Below are positions 33,991-42,654 of a DNA stretch of 64,000 nucleotides, piece after piece. Made by a program: the position numbers and the translations under genes. Origin of the DNA: CALINB01 sp938045325 (GTDB lineage: Bacteria; Pseudomonadota; Alphaproteobacteria; Rhodospirillales; CALINB01); the NCBI GenBank assembly GCA_038114465.1, contig JAYNQW010000013.1, positions 1 through 64,000 on the forward strand. The letters are read 5' to 3'. Positions within the stretch are counted from its first letter, which is position 1. The number at the start of each line of letters is the position of its first letter. The notes beneath the pieces are model-generated. The model made no database searches. It was given only the letters and a program-made list of their open reading frames with translations, and was not told where the DNA came from.

Positions 33991-36239
33991 ATGCAAGCCG
34001 ACACGACACCCATCGTCAAAGATCTCGTCCTCGTCGGCGGCGGTCATTCACATGTGACAGTATTAAAGCGTTTCGGCATGAAGCCGATTCCCGGTGTGAG
34101 AATCACATTAATATGCCGGGACATACATGCCCCGTATTCGGGCATGCTGCCGGGATTCATCGCCGGCCATTACGATTTCGATGAGGCTCATATCGATCTT
34201 GCGCCCTTGGCCCGGTTTGCCAATGCGCGTTTTTATCACGACGAAGTCATCGGTATTGATCATGCGAACCGGCAAGTCCTTTGCCGCACACGTCCGCCGG
34301 TACCGTTCGATGTGATGTCCATTAACATCGGCTCAGCCCCGACGACCAAACACGTTAGCGGCGCCACGGGCAATGTTGTTCCCGTGAAACCGATCGATAG
34401 CTTTGTCGATCAATGGGAAGGCCTGCGTGCGCGTGTGCTTGATCAGAAAGGTCAGGCGCAGATCGGTGTCGTCGGTGCCGGTGCCGGCGGGGTTGAATTG
34501 TTATTGGCCGTGCAATACCGGCTCGGTCAATTGCTTGAAATAAGCGGCCACGGCACAAAGGATCTCGTATTCCATCTGTTTACAGACACGCCGGAAATCC
34601 TGCCGACCCACAACGCGCATGTGCGTAAAAAATTTGAACGTGTATTGGGTGAGCGCCATGTTCATGTTCATTACAATGAAATGGTCGATCATGTTGAGCC
34701 GGGCCGGCTGACAACGGCCGGCGGCGATACATATGACTTGGATGAAATTCTATGGGTAACCAATGCGGGTGCCGCCGATTGGCCGAGCCAATGCGGACTC
34801 GATGTCGACGAAAAAGGCTTTATTAAAGTCGATGACACGCTGCAATCGATNNNNNNNNNNATATCGCTTCGGTGGTCAATCATCCGCGTCCCAAATCCGG
34901 CGTCTTTGCTGTGCGGCAAGGTAAGCCTCTGGAGCGGAATCTGCGTCGCGCCTTACTCGGCAAAATCTTAATCCCGTTTACGCCGCAATCCAAGTTCCTC
35001 AGTTTGATATCGACCGGCGACAAATACGCCGTCGCGTCGCGCTCGTTCTGGACTGTGGAGGGATATTGGGTTTGGCGTTGGAAGGATTGGATCGACCGAC
35101 GTTTCATGGAAAAATACAACGACCTGCCGGAAATGAACACGGACGAAGGGCCCTCATTAGCACGCGGGTTAGCCAATGATAACGTCATCAAAGAAATCTC
35201 AGCCATTGCGATGCGTTGCGGTGGCTGTGGTTCCAAGGTCGGCGCATCTGCCTTAAGTCGTGCAATTAATACCCTTGAGCCGGTAACGCGCGATGACGTT
35301 CTTATCGGTTTGCATGCGCCTGATGATGCTGCCGTGGTTGAGGTGCCACCGGGTAAGGTTATGGTTCATACGGTTGATTCGTTCCGCACCTTTATTAACG
35401 ATCCTTATGTTTTCGGCCAAGTCACGGCCAACCATGCCTTGGGCGATATCTACGCCATGGGTGGCGAGCCGCAAACGGCACTCGCCATTGCCGTCGTGCC
35501 GTTTGGTCTGGAAGATAAAGTTGTTTCAGATTTATCGCAGATGCTCGCCGGTGCTTTAGCCGTTTTTAAGGAGGCGAATACATCACTGGTCGGTGGACAT
35601 ACGAGTGAAGGCGATGAGCTGACCTTAGGATTTTCACTTAATGGATTGGTTGATCGCGACCGGATTATGCGAAAAGGCGGCATGCAGCCCGGCAATAAAC
35701 TCATCATCACGAAACCGGTGGGCACGGGAACGCTATTTGCCGCCGACATGCGGCAAAAGGCGAAAGGCCGTTGGATCGAAGCGGCCTTGGCTTCCATGGT
35801 GCAATCTAACCTTGCCGGGGCGAAATGTTTATTCGAGCATAATGCGACGGCATGTACCGACGTGACCGGCTTCGGGTTGCTCGGCCATTTGGTCGAAATG
35901 GCGAAGCCGTCGGGTGTGGACGTGGAACTCGACCTAAACGCGGTACCGATCCTCGATGGCGCGTTGGAAATGGTTCAAGCGGGGATTTTTAGCTCGCTGC
36001 AGCCGCAAAATATTCGTTTGCGCCGGGCCGTTCGAAACGGTGAAGAGGCCGGTAAGGATCCGCGCTATCCGTTGATTTTCGATCCGCAAACCGCGGGCGG
36101 CTTGCTCGCCAGTGTCCCCGGTGAACTGGCCGAAAGTTGCGTCGCGGCGTTACGGAAACTCGGCTATCCGCATACAGCGATAATCGGCGAGATTACCGAG
36201 CAAAGCGATCACCTCGAGCCGATCATTGTAAAAATTTAA
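33991..36239 (+). CDS. selD: FAD-dependent pyridine-nucleotide oxidoreductase fused to selenophosphate synthetase (SelD/SenC); sequence gap inside
   Basis: This is a fusion enzyme. The N-terminal half is a NADH-dehydrogenase-like flavoprotein (VLVGGGHSHVTVLKRFG FAD-binding start, ICRDIHAPYSGMLPGFIAG). The C-terminal half, from about position 35210, is selenide water dikinase, which makes selenophosphate from selenide and ATP. Its catalytic Cys/Lys pair is in MRCGGCGSKVGASA (C-G-S-K), followed by the ATP/Mg motifs DDAAVVEVPPGKVMVHTVDSF and GGHTSEGDEL. A run of ten N (34851-34860) breaks the reading frame. From family spacing, about 11-12 residues including the FAD-binding G-D of IFAAGD are missing, so the true gap is probably 32-38 nt, not 10. 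Selenophosphate serves SenB here and Sec synthesis elsewhere. Confidence 0.9.
34851..34860. other. Scaffold gap (10 N)
   Basis: Ten undetermined bases lie inside the flavoprotein half of the SelD fusion. To keep the flanking frames joined, the true gap length must be of the form 3k+2, so 10 is a placeholder. Confidence 0.98.
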
Positions 36240-36256
36240 ATTTCGAAACATAAAAG

Positions 36257-36291
36257 ACTCAAAGAGGCGTTTTGCGGACGCCTCCTTGAGT
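36257..36291 (-). terminator. Terminator of the second hsp20 gene
   Basis: A stem ACTCAA-AGAGGCGT / ACGCCTCC-TTGAGT (one or two mismatches) closes a loop of about 7 nt and is followed on the minus strand by TCTTTT. It lies between the convergent ends of selD and hsp20 and may serve both directions. Confidence 0.7.
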
Positions 36292-36303
36292 GCTCAAGCG
36301 TTG

Positions 36304-36870
36304 TTATTTTGCTTTGATGCCAATTTTGCGGTGGCTCTCTTGTGCCTTAGCCGATTTTGGCAGGGTTATTTTCAGTACGCCTCTCGAGAATTCGGCGTCG
36401 ATTTTTTTGTCATCCACATCCGCCGGTAATCGAAAGGATCGTTGAAACGAGCCGAAATGCCGTTCCATGACGTGGTAATCCTTTTTCTTTTCTTCTTTTT
36501 CTGACTTCTTTTCGCCTTTCAGGGTCAGGATGTCGTCCCGTAACGAGAGTTCAACGTCCTTCTCGTCAATTCCCGGCAGTTCCACGGAAATTTCGTAGGC
36601 TTTATCCGTTTCTTCCACATCGGTTGACGGTCTGGCCGCCGTGCTCTTGTTCGGCGGGCCGTATAGGCTAAACGGGTTGATATCAAACAGGCTCGGCATG
36701 CGTCGCTGATCGCTTGCCGAGACGTCCGCAAACTGATCGAAAACTTTATTCATTTCTTCGCGTAAATGCTGGAAGGGGTGGTCCCATCCAACGCCGATCG
36801 GAATCGGCCGGTTTCCTGTTGCGCCGCCTGAACTTTTATTGGCGGCAATGTTTCCAGCTTGGGGTGCCAT
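36304..36870 (-). CDS. Small heat-shock protein, Hsp20 family (class A-like)
   Basis: This 188-residue holdase chaperone has an alpha-crystallin domain at about residues 80-180 (TDVEETDKAYEISVELPGIDEKDVELSLRDDILTLKGEKKSEKEEK ... FQRSFRLPADVDDKKIDAEFSRGVLKITLPK). It has the long HSP18-like form and differs from the IbpA-like protein at 5251-5742. It sits oddly between selD and senB; a role in protecting selenium or redox-stressed proteins is possible but unproven. SD GGAGGG lies 6 nt upstream of the ATG. Confidence 0.95.
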   Translation of the reverse strand: MAPQAGNIAANKSSGGATGNRPIPIGVGWDHPFQHLREEMNKVFDQFADVSASDQRRMPSLFDINPFSLYGPPNKSTAARPSTDVEETDKAYEISVELPGIDEKDVELSLRDDILTLKGEKKSEKEEKKKDYHVMERHFGSFQRSFRLPADVDDKKIDAEFSRGVLKITLPKSAKAQESHRKIGIKAK

Positions 36871-36898
36871 AATTACCCTCCAATAACCATTGTTGACA

Positions 36899-36913
36899 AT
36901 AAACTCAGTTTAT
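36899..36913. promoter_or_regulatory. 15-bp perfect palindrome upstream of hsp20
   Basis: ATAAACT-C-AGTTTAT lies about 30 bp before the hsp20 start codon. A dimeric repressor site is possible; no known motif is matched with confidence. Confidence 0.35.
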
Positions 36914-36966
36914 CTTTTCCGGCCAACGAAAGTGTTTGACGAAAATCAAAAATGGAAAATTTTAAA

Positions 36967-37917
36967 TTAGAATTTTGCCAGCACCCGACGCCAACTGTCC
37001 CGTTCCTTGGTCGGGGTGAATTTGTTGGCGATTTTTTTGCTGCGCTGGGTCAGGGCGCCTAAGTACCTTGGGTCTTGTTCGGCCCGCAGCAGAAGTTTTT
37101 GCAAGGCTTGCGTGTTTTTAACCGCGTAAATGCCGGGGTGGTCTTTGCCGATCAAACCGATGTTGCCAGGGATATTCGACGCGATGATCGGCACGCCGGC
37201 AACGGCAGCCTCGGAGATGACGTTTGCACCGCCTTCCATGACCGAGCTCATAACCATGACATGGGTTTTTTGATATTCCCGGCGCACGGCGGCATAAGAA
37301 ACTTCGCCGCGCCATGTATAGCGGGGATTGCGTGCCATCTCTTCGCGCGCCTTTTGTGCCCAGGATTCATCGTGGGCTTTGCCGAGTTGTGTTACGCGTA
37401 GCCGCGAGTCCGCCGGGACGTCACGCACGGCATAAGCCGCCCGCAAGGGATCCTTCTCCATGCGCAAGTGACCGACCACGCAGACATCGAAATACCGCTT
37501 ACGCGGCTCGCGTGGCCCCGGTAAGGGTTGTGCGAATTGGTGAATCACGTCGAGTTTGCTGCGAAAGCGTTTGGGTATATCCTGATGAACGAGGTCGTGC
37601 AGGCAGACTAATTGATCGGCGAGCTCCATGGAGCGGTTGCAGATTTTCGGATGACTTTTCTGGAAGCGGTAAATATCTGTGCCCGTTAAGGCGACGATCA
37701 ACGGACGCCTTGGGTAGCGCAGGTGAAAGCGTTCGATGGACTCGGCGCTGCGCCAGGCATGTAAAGCAATCATCGCATCGAACGGCTTATCGTTGTAGGT
37801 TTCGGCAATCGAAACCTGGTGGCCCAGTTCCCGGATCAGGCGGGCCCACCGTACAGCGGTATTGCGGTTGCCGGATTTGGACTGTTTTTTCGCTGGTGTA
37901 ATAAGGTTAATCTTCAT
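36967..37917 (-). CDS. senB: Selenosugar synthase SenB (GT-B glycosyltransferase-like)
   Basis: SenB forms the C-Se bond of a selenosugar from selenophosphate and a UDP-sugar, the first dedicated step to selenoneine. The 316-residue protein has the GT-B-like start MKINLITPAKKQSKSGNRNTAVRWARLI, the IALHAWRSAESIERFHLRYP and IVALTGTDIY segments characteristic of this group, and a C-terminal donor half with MVMSSVMEGGANVISEAAVAGVPIIAS. I chose the ATG at 37917, which starts the conserved region; an upstream start would add seven residues. The pairing with selD and senA supports the call strongly. Known selenoneine clusters carry exactly these three genes. Confidence 0.88.
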   Translation of the reverse strand: MKINLITPAKKQSKSGNRNTAVRWARLIRELGHQVSIAETYNDKPFDAMIALHAWRSAESIERFHLRYPRRPLIVALTGTDIYRFQKSHPKICNRSMELADQLVCLHDLVHQDIPKRFRSKLDVIHQFAQPLPGPREPRKRYFDVCVVGHLRMEKDPLRAAYAVRDVPADSRLRVTQLGKAHDESWAQKAREEMARNPRYTWRGEVSYAAVRREYQKTHVMVMSSVMEGGANVISEAAVAGVPIIASNIPGNIGLIGKDHPGIYAVKNTQALQKLLLRAEQDPRYLGALTQRSKKIANKFTPTKERDSWRRVLAKF

Positions 37918-37944
37918 GGGACCTAGAATAAAGGCCACATCCCA

Positions 37945-39246
37945 ATGACTGCAAGCGTTGCCACCACCGATCTTATCGAATTATTGCATGATGCACGTTC
38001 ACGTACGCTTGAGCTGGTGACCGACTTAAGCGATGAGCAACTGATTCCGCCGAAACTTGAGACGGTCAACCCGCTGCTGTGGGAAATCGGGCATGTTGCT
38101 TATTTTTACGAATACTTCATTTTGCGCAAGCTTTATGGCTATGAGCCGATCATCGGCAACGCCGATGAGATTTATGATTCCATCAATATCCCCCATGACG
38201 TGCGCTGGGATTTGCCGGTGCTGAGCCGCGAGGAAACCCATCAATACTTGGAGAATGTCTTAAATGCATTGGTCGACCGCTTGGAAGGCGATGCGGCGAG
38301 CGAACAGGACAGTTTTATTTATCAATTCGGTGCCTTTCATGAAGGCATGCATGATGAAGCGTTTCTATGGGCGCGCCAAACGTTCGGCTATCAAACGCCG
38401 GTCTTGAAGAATACTATTGCTAACAGCGGCAGTGGCGGCGCCTTAGACGGTTTTGCGGATGTTCCCGGCGGTGAGTGGATGTTGGGCAGCCCCAAGGACG
38501 CAGCCTTTTTATTTGATAACGAAAAATGGGCGCACCCGGTGAACGTCGCGCCGTTTCAAATTTCGCGATCCGCCGTAACCAATGCCGAATTCGTCGCTTT
38601 TGTTGAAGACTCGGGCTACCAGCGCAACGAATTTTGGAGTGACGAAGGATGGCAGTGGCGAAAAAAAACAGGTGCCGAGCATCCGGTTTATTGGCGCACG
38701 AAAGGGCCGCTGAGTTGGTCGGAACGCCGCTTCGATCAATGGCGGCCGCTCTCGCCGGACAACGCGGTCATTCATGTGTGTGCTTATGAGGCCGATGCAT
38801 ATTGCCGCTGGGCCGGGGTTCGTTTGCCGAGCGAAACGGAGTGGGAAGTTGCGTGTTTGGCTTTGCCCGACGGAGATGGGTTTACCGATGACGGCCGGAC
38901 TTATCCTTGGGGTAAAGAGAAGCCGGCCGCAGCGCAGGCCAATCTCGATGCGGTGCGGTTGGGGACTATCGATGTGGGCGCGCTTACGGACGGCGACAGT
39001 CCGTTCGGCTGCCGGCAAATGATCGGCAATGTTTGGGAATGGACCGCGAGTCCGTTCGGGCCTTTTCCCGGGTTCGCGCCGGATTCTTATGAAGATTATT
39101 CGCAGCCCCTATTCGGCGATACGCGGGTGTTGCGGGGCGGAGCCTGGACGACGCGCTCGCATTACGTCAATGGCAAGTACCGAAATTACTTCGAGCCGCA
39201 CCGGCGTGATGTCTTCGCCGGTTTTCGGGTGTGCAAGGACGCTTAA
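37945..39246 (+). CDS. senA: Selenoneine synthase SenA (EgtB-like sulfatase-modifying-factor fold)
   Basis: SenA is a non-heme iron enzyme, homologous to EgtB, that couples the selenosugar to hercynine. The 433-residue protein has the DinB-like N-domain with metal ligands in EIGHVAYFYEYF and in FHEGMHDEAF (H-x3-H-x-E), then an FGE-sulfatase/C-type-lectin-like C-domain (GGEWMLGS, NVWEWTASPFGPFPGF, VLRGGAWTTRSHY, YRNYFEPHRRDVFAGFRVC). Sequence alone cannot separate SenA from EgtB firmly. The adjacent senB, the selD fusion and the transporter make selenoneine much more likely than ergothioneine. No egtD (hercynine synthase) is present in the window. The start is only 27 bp from the senB start. 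Confidence 0.85.
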   Translation: MTASVATTDLIELLHDARSRTLELVTDLSDEQLIPPKLETVNPLLWEIGHVAYFYEYFILRKLYGYEPIIGNADEIYDSINIPHDVRWDLPVLSREETHQYLENVLNALVDRLEGDAASEQDSFIYQFGAFHEGMHDEAFLWARQTFGYQTPVLKNTIANSGSGGALDGFADVPGGEWMLGSPKDAAFLFDNEKWAHPVNVAPFQISRSAVTNAEFVAFVEDSGYQRNEFWSDEGWQWRKKTGAEHPVYWRTKGPLSWSERRFDQWRPLSPDNAVIHVCAYEADAYCRWAGVRLPSETEWEVACLALPDGDGFTDDGRTYPWGKEKPAAAQANLDAVRLGTIDVGALTDGDSPFGCRQMIGNVWEWTASPFGPFPGFAPDSYEDYSQPLFGDTRVLRGGAWTTRSHYVNGKYRNYFEPHRRDVFAGFRVCKDA

Positions 39247-39259
39247 CGGTTATTCAATT

Positions 39260-39347
39260 CAGCCTTATCCTGAGCCGTGCGCTCTCCTTCGACTGGGTCT
39301 TTGGTCCGCTCAGGATGTGGCGCGCGTGTCGAAGGAAAATGAGGCTG
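39260..39347. repeat. Complex palindromic intergenic repeat (REP/RPE-like)
   Basis: This is an imperfect long inverted repeat with arms CAGCCT / AGGCTG, ATCCTGAGC / GCTCAGGAT and CCTTCGAC / GTCGAAGG. The CCTGAG and TTCGA blocks recur at 59591-59714 and 63312-63409, so it is one member of a dispersed family. It lies between the convergent ends of senA and the cupin gene and could also act as a terminator. Confidence 0.7.
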
Positions 39348-39363
39348 TGTTTAAGAATTTGCG

Positions 39364-39837
39364 TTAATACGGCGTGCCGTCTTTGCGCACGAAGACTTCT
39401 TTTCTGTCAATCAAGCGTTTTTCCATGTCGACATCGGCGTAGGTGACTTCATCACCGGGCATGCGATCGCCGACTTCGAGATAGAGTGCATCCTGGCCGG
39501 ACCGGTTGACGATGCAGTGCCCGTTCGCGCTGTTGGCTTTAAAGCCGGCCGCCAATCCCGGCGTCAGGACCTGTTCGCCTTCGTCGGTGATAAGCGTCAG
39601 TTCGCCTTCGAGAACGTAAATAAACTCGTCCGATTTGGTGTGCCAATGGCGGATGGAGGATTCCGTGCCCGGGCTCATGCGTACCAGATTGACGCCGAAA
39701 TTCGTGAGGCCTAACGCATCGCCCAGCGCGCGTTTCTCGCGTGATTCGGACGCGCCCTGCATTTCTTTCGGATAGCGCGTGCCGGTTTTAACGGGCACAT
39801 CACCGGGGTTGAGCGCGGGATGTTTTAAGTCTGACAT
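39364..39837 (-). CDS. Cupin-domain protein
   Basis: This 157-residue small beta-barrel protein has cupin motif 1 in RHWHTKSDEFIYVLEGELTL (His-x-His ... Glu metal ligands) and motif 2 near PGLAAGFKANSANGHCIVN. The C-terminal part (ADVDMEKRLIDRKEVFVRKDGTPY) matches a group of stand-alone cupins often annotated as transcriptional regulators or isomerases. The actual activity is unknown. It follows the SDR gene in the same orientation. Confidence 0.82.
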   Translation of the reverse strand: MSDLKHPALNPGDVPVKTGTRYPKEMQGASESREKRALGDALGLTNFGVNLVRMSPGTESSIRHWHTKSDEFIYVLEGELTLITDEGEQVLTPGLAAGFKANSANGHCIVNRSGQDALYLEVGDRMPGDEVTYADVDMEKRLIDRKEVFVRKDGTPY

Positions 39838-39853
39838 GTATTCAGTCCTTATA

Positions 39854-40609
39854 TTAATGCGCGAAATACTTCATGCCGCCGTCGACATGAAACAATTCGC
39901 CCGTGATATAGCGCGCCACGGGCGAGGCGAGGAACACAATCAGGCACACCAAATCTTCCGGTTCGCCGAAATAGCCGAGCGGGATGTTTTCCTTGGAAAA
40001 CGCGGCTTGGTCTTCTTCCGTCGGATGGCGTTTGATGATTTGCTCGGTTTTGATGCGCCCCGGCGAAATGGAGTTAATCGTGATCGCGTCGGGGCCGACG
40101 ATGCGTGATAAGCCCTTGGCCCAAGCATGCACGGCCGATTTCGCCGCGTTGGCGATATTCACGGCCTTGGGTTCTACACTGCCGGTGATGTTGATGATCC
40201 GGCCGTATTTATTTTTCTGCATGACCGGGACGATTCCCGTCGTCAGGCGGCGCAACGCCGTGAAATTGAGCGTCATGCCCTCGATCCATTCTTCTTCCGG
40301 CGCATCCCACTTGGTCGGGCGTGAGCCGCCGGCGGAGTTCACAAGCACATCGATTCCGCCCATGGCCTTGCAGGCGGCTTCGCGAATCGTGTCCGGGGCA
40401 TCGTTTGCCGTAACATCGGCCACAATAATGTGGGGACGTTTATGTCCGGCACCTTCGATGCGGTCGGCCAGCGCGTTCAGCAGATCTTCCCGGCGCGCCA
40501 CGACCGTGACGTCACAACCTTCGGCGGCCAGCATTTCTGCAGCACATTCGCCGATCCCCCGGCTCGCGCCGGTTACCAAGCATCGTTTGCCTTCGAGTTT
40601 CAGGTCCAT
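39854..40609 (-). CDS. Short-chain dehydrogenase/reductase, atypical catalytic site
   Basis: This 251-residue Rossmann-fold oxidoreductase has the cofactor motif TGASRGIGECAAEML near residue 14, NNAG-equivalent LVNSAGGSRPTK, and the lysine of the active site in ANAAKSAVHAWAKGL. The usual Tyr of the Y-x-x-x-K motif appears to be replaced by Ala (NIANAAK), while the structural end GELFHVDGG is normal. It may use a different proton donor or be a non-canonical member. It sits in the minus-strand row with an acyl-CoA dehydrogenase and another SDR. Confidence 0.85.
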   Translation of the reverse strand: MDLKLEGKRCLVTGASRGIGECAAEMLAAEGCDVTVVARREDLLNALADRIEGAGHKRPHIIVADVTANDAPDTIREAACKAMGGIDVLVNSAGGSRPTKWDAPEEEWIEGMTLNFTALRRLTTGIVPVMQKNKYGRIINITGSVEPKAVNIANAAKSAVHAWAKGLSRIVGPDAITINSISPGRIKTEQIIKRHPTEEDQAAFSKENIPLGYFGEPEDLVCLIVFLASPVARYITGELFHVDGGMKYFAH

Positions 40610-40633
40610 TCTATTTGTCCTTTGTGTTGATCA

Positions 40634-41851
40634 TTAATCTTTGAGCAGGTCGCGCGCGATGATATGGCGCTGAATTTCGTTGGTGCCGCCGCCGATTTGG
40701 AAATGCCGGACGTAGCGGTAAAACAATGTCAGCGGCAGTTCGCTGGATTCGCCCATGGCGCCGTGAATTTGTATGGCATGATCGAGGCAGCGCGAGCCCC
40801 AATCGCTGGCGCACATTTTTACCATGGCGGCCTGCACGCGTACGTCCTCGCCGGAATCCGCGCGCGACGCCATTTCATAGAGGATCGAGCGCAAGGCGGT
40901 GATGTCGGTGTACATGTCGACCAGTTTCCATTGGGTCGCCTGGCGTTGGGAAATGGGCCGCCCGAACGTGACGCGCTGTTTCGACCACTCGATACACATA
41001 TCGTAGGCGCGCTGCATTTTGCCGAGCGAGTAGGGGCCGCGCATCAGCCGGTCGTGAATGGTGAGCCATTGCTGGCCGAGCGAAAATCCCTTGCCAACCT
41101 CGCCGAGGACATTTTGTTCCGGCACCCGGCAATCATCATAATGAACGATGTACGTCGTCGGCGTCGGGCCGAGCCAGGTCGAAATACCCGGCTCTTCAAT
41201 GGTGACGCCGGGATTATCGCGATCAACGATGAACATCGTGATGCCGCCGCGTTGGCGTTTTTCCGGGTCGGTCACGGCTTGGGTCAGCAGAAAGTCCGCT
41301 TCGGCCGCTCCCGAAATCCACATCTTGGTGCCGTTCAAAACCCAGTCCTTGCCGTCTTTGACGGCCGATGTTTTCATCATGCCGCCGGGATCTGAGCCGG
41401 CCTGCGGTTCGGTTTGCGCGAAGCAATGAACCTTTTCGCCCTCGATGGTGGGCGTGAGGTACTTGTCGACCTGCTCACCTTCGCAGTTGTACAAAATGTT
41501 CGGTACGTTCACGAACGGGAACGGCACAGCGGTATACATAAACTGCTCGACCATCACCATCTGCGCGAGCATGGATAGTTTCATGCCGCCGTGGCTTTCC
41601 GGCACCATCAGGTACCAAAGGCCGGTTTCCTTCGCCATCTTAAACAGCCGGTCGGTGGTTTCTTTCGGGAACGCCTTCTTGAGGTTCGTGATCGGCTGCA
41701 GGCCGTAACCCGCGTGCGGACTTTTCAGGTAATCCGGTTCGAGCGGCATGATCTCCTGCTCGACGAATTTCCGGGCCATGTCCCGGTATTCGATAATATC
41801 GGGCGGTAGTTGAAATAGACCGCGATCGGCATCCGGTGAAGTGTCGTCCAT
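40634..41851 (-). CDS. Acyl-CoA dehydrogenase
   Basis: This 405-residue FAD enzyme oxidises an acyl-CoA at alpha-beta. The family signature ALTEPQAGSDP-like CFAQTEPQAGSDPGG, the FAD-contact KMWISGA, and the C-terminal RHFQIGGGTNEIQRHIIARDLL are intact. The sequence is of the long N-terminal type (ending ARDLLKD). The substrate is unknown; context suggests a branched or substituted acyl-CoA. It is cotranscribed with the SDR genes on both sides. Confidence 0.93.
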   Translation of the reverse strand: MDDTSPDADRGLFQLPPDIIEYRDMARKFVEQEIMPLEPDYLKSPHAGYGLQPITNLKKAFPKETTDRLFKMAKETGLWYLMVPESHGGMKLSMLAQMVMVEQFMYTAVPFPFVNVPNILYNCEGEQVDKYLTPTIEGEKVHCFAQTEPQAGSDPGGMMKTSAVKDGKDWVLNGTKMWISGAAEADFLLTQAVTDPEKRQRGGITMFIVDRDNPGVTIEEPGISTWLGPTPTTYIVHYDDCRVPEQNVLGEVGKGFSLGQQWLTIHDRLMRGPYSLGKMQRAYDMCIEWSKQRVTFGRPISQRQATQWKLVDMYTDITALRSILYEMASRADSGEDVRVQAAMVKMCASDWGSRCLDHAIQIHGAMGESSELPLTLFYRYVRHFQIGGGTNEIQRHIIARDLLKD

Positions 41852-41866
41852 TTGTTTATTCTCCCC

Positions 41867-42643
41867 TTACCAGGCGGTGACGCCGCCATCGACGGATAAA
41901 ATCGCACCGGTGACGAAGTTGGACGCATCCGACGCAAGAAACACGGCGGGTCCTTTGAGGTCGTCCGGTCCGCCGGGACGGTGCAACGGAATTTCGGCCA
42001 GGATTTGCTCCTTACGTTCTTCGTAACGGCCTTGGTTGCGGCTCGCGAGGAAGAAGCCCGGCGCAATGGCATTCACATTAATATTATGCGGCGCCCATTT
42101 GACGGCGAGGTCGCGGGTCATGTTGACGATGGCGCCTTTCGATGTGTTGTAGGACAGCGAATTGTGCACCTTGGGATTTTTGCCGCGCAGCCCCGACACC
42201 GACGCGATGTTGATGATCTTGCCGCGTTTCTGCCCGATCATCACCCGGCCGAAGATTTGTGAGCATAAAAACGTGCCGGTGATATTGAGGTCCATGACGT
42301 ATTGCCACTTCTCCAAGGGTGTTTCTTCGGGTGGAGCAAACCAGGCGCGCCCGGCGTTGTTGGCCAACACGTCGGCGCGGCCGAATTGATCCATCACCGC
42401 GTCCTTGAGCTTTTCAATTTGATCTTCTTTCGAGGCATCGCACGCCATGGCGAGGACCCGCACGCCGAGCTTTTCGATTTCGTGGGCCGCCTCCTCGCAC
42501 TTTTCCACTTTGCGCGAGCAAATCACGACATGCGATCCCGCTTCGGCGAAAGCTGTCGCCATTTGCTTGCCGAGGCCCGCGCCACCGCCGGTGACGATGC
42601 TGACACGGTCTTTGAGGCTCATGAGTTCTTGTACGGTGGACAT
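41867..42643 (-). CDS. Short-chain dehydrogenase/reductase, canonical
   Basis: This 258-residue NAD(P)-dependent oxidoreductase has TGGGAGLGKQMATAF, the NNAGRAW element, catalytic Ser (VSGLRG), Tyr and Lys in LSYNTSKGAIVN, and GAILSVDGGVTAW at the end. It probably oxidises or reduces a hydroxy- or oxo-acyl intermediate with the neighbouring acyl-CoA dehydrogenase. It begins 11 bp after the MmgE/PrpD gene. Confidence 0.92.
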   Translation of the reverse strand: MSTVQELMSLKDRVSIVTGGGAGLGKQMATAFAEAGSHVVICSRKVEKCEEAAHEIEKLGVRVLAMACDASKEDQIEKLKDAVMDQFGRADVLANNAGRAWFAPPEETPLEKWQYVMDLNITGTFLCSQIFGRVMIGQKRGKIINIASVSGLRGKNPKVHNSLSYNTSKGAIVNMTRDLAVKWAPHNINVNAIAPGFFLASRNQGRYEERKEQILAEIPLHRPGGPDDLKGPAVFLASDASNFVTGAILSVDGGVTAW

Positions 42644-42654
42644 GATTTTTCTTC

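Noticed and set aside
37945..39246. EgtB of ergothioneine synthesis
   Set aside because: The fold and motifs fit EgtB too, but there is no egtD or other egt gene nearby, and senB and selD are. SenA is preferred on context.
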